In this document: piece after piece, positions 63,865 to 64,000 of the stretch
How the letters are laid out: every line of letters starts with the position of its first letter
How positions within the stretch are numbered: position 1 is the stretch's first letter
Assembly (NCBI RefSeq): GCF_024710845.1
Contig: NZ_JANJTZ010000030.1
Span: 22,376-86,375, forward strand
DNA: 64,000 bases
Direction: 5' to 3'
DNA from: Mesorhizobium sp.
GTDB taxonomy: Bacteria > Pseudomonadota > Alphaproteobacteria > Rhizobiales > Rhizobiaceae
Translations under genes and position numbers: made by a program
The notes under the pieces: generated by a model
Database searches by the model: none
What the model was told of the DNA's origin: nothing
Seen by the model: only the letters and a program-made list of their open reading frames with translations

Positions 63865-64000
63865 GGTCCGGACTCATAACCAGTAGCTGACTGTCGCTGC
63901 GATGCAGACGGCAGCCAGGAAGTTGGTGGCCAGTCGATCGTATCGGGTCGCGATGCGGCGGAAGTCCTTGAGTCTGCAGAACATGCGTTCGATGGCGTTG
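63861..64000 (-). mobile_element. End of an IS5-family insertion sequence (partial)
   Basis: The transposase 3' end fills the last 127 bases, and a likely element terminus GGTCCGGACTC begins at about 63865, next to CTAG at 63861-63864 that may be part of the target site. The other end lies outside the window. Confidence 0.7.
63874..64000 (-). CDS. IS5-family transposase, C-terminal fragment (partial at right edge)
   Basis: The minus strand reads NAIERMFCRLKDFRRI, then ATRYDRLATNFLAAVCIAA and a TGA at 63874. This is the DDE-domain end of IS5/IS427-type transposases, including the catalytic-Glu region (IERMFCRLKDFR). The upstream portion lies beyond the window, so whether the gene is intact is unknown. 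Confidence 0.88.
   Translation of the reverse strand, partial: NAIERMFCRLKDFRRIATRYDRLATNFLAAVCIAATVSYWL

Noticed and set aside
1..64000. CRISPR arrays, tRNA or rRNA genes, prophage or integrase genes
   Set aside because: Looked for regular spaced repeats, tRNA cloverleaf ends and phage-type genes; none seen. Absence of tRNAs was judged by eye and small ones could be missed.

Overview
The window looks like chromosomal DNA from a high-GC alphaproteobacterium of the Rhizobiales, probably Mesorhizobium/Phyllobacteriaceae-like. The basis is gene content and order read by eye: a soluble NAD-dependent formate dehydrogenase operon (fdsGBA-fdhD-fdsD), the hemC-hemD / Mic60-like / hemY block, the divergent tsaD-gpsA-YciI-EVE block, a CenR-like orphan regulator, and a rhizobial-type intergenic palindrome behind rpmE. 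I see no rRNA, tRNA, CRISPR array, phage or integrative element. The only mobile DNA is the end of an IS5-type insertion sequence at the right edge.

Layout. 1-1962: thiamine ABC importer (thiB, start of thiP) under a TPP riboswitch, minus strand. 2050-9478: LysR regulator and formate dehydrogenase operon, with a DUF4287 gene embedded between fdsB and fdsA. 9539-11286: three single genes. 11378-22230: a tightly packed 13-gene minus-strand operon. It encodes a complete sugar/polyol ABC importer (binding protein, two permeases, a 66-residue membrane protein, two ATPases), an epimerase/isomerase, and a PTS-driven dihydroxyacetone-type kinase (DhaL, DhaM, separate HPr and EI, an HTH-like protein, DhaK). 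A perfect inverted-repeat operator lies upstream. 22522-28342: cNMP-binding protein, response regulator, L,D-transpeptidase, small housekeeping genes, gpsA and tsaD. 28430-33252: hemC, hemD, Mic60-like, hemY. 33336-36917: TerB, glutamine amidotransferase, MFS transporter and small membrane proteins. 36987-38795: a rearrangement scar where a remnant of an FAD-dependent dehydrogenase abuts a 5'-truncated DUF3857/transglutaminase gene. 38797-47289: ABC exporter, rpmE, SelW-like, yebC, MBL-fold protein, mtgA, ispA, lytic transglycosylase, ispG. 47380-52318: TetR-controlled RND efflux system. 52411-54287: bdhA and a patatin-like gene broken by one in-frame TGA. 54291-58334: TetR and a three-gene Tat-exported isoquinoline-oxidoreductase-like molybdo-hydroxylase with a di-heme cytochrome. 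58506-62831: second RND efflux pair. 62927-64000: DUF3309 peptide, msrB, and a small membrane-protein gene cut by the insertion sequence.

The most notable system is the 11 kb ABC importer-epimerase-Dha kinase operon. Uptake of a small ketose or polyol, its isomerisation and PEP-dependent phosphorylation through a dedicated EI-HPr-DhaM relay all appear to be encoded in one transcript. Its substrate cannot be read from sequence. Glycerol-derived dihydroxyacetone or a C4 ketose such as erythrulose are reasonable guesses. All family assignments come from reading the translated sequences, without database searches.
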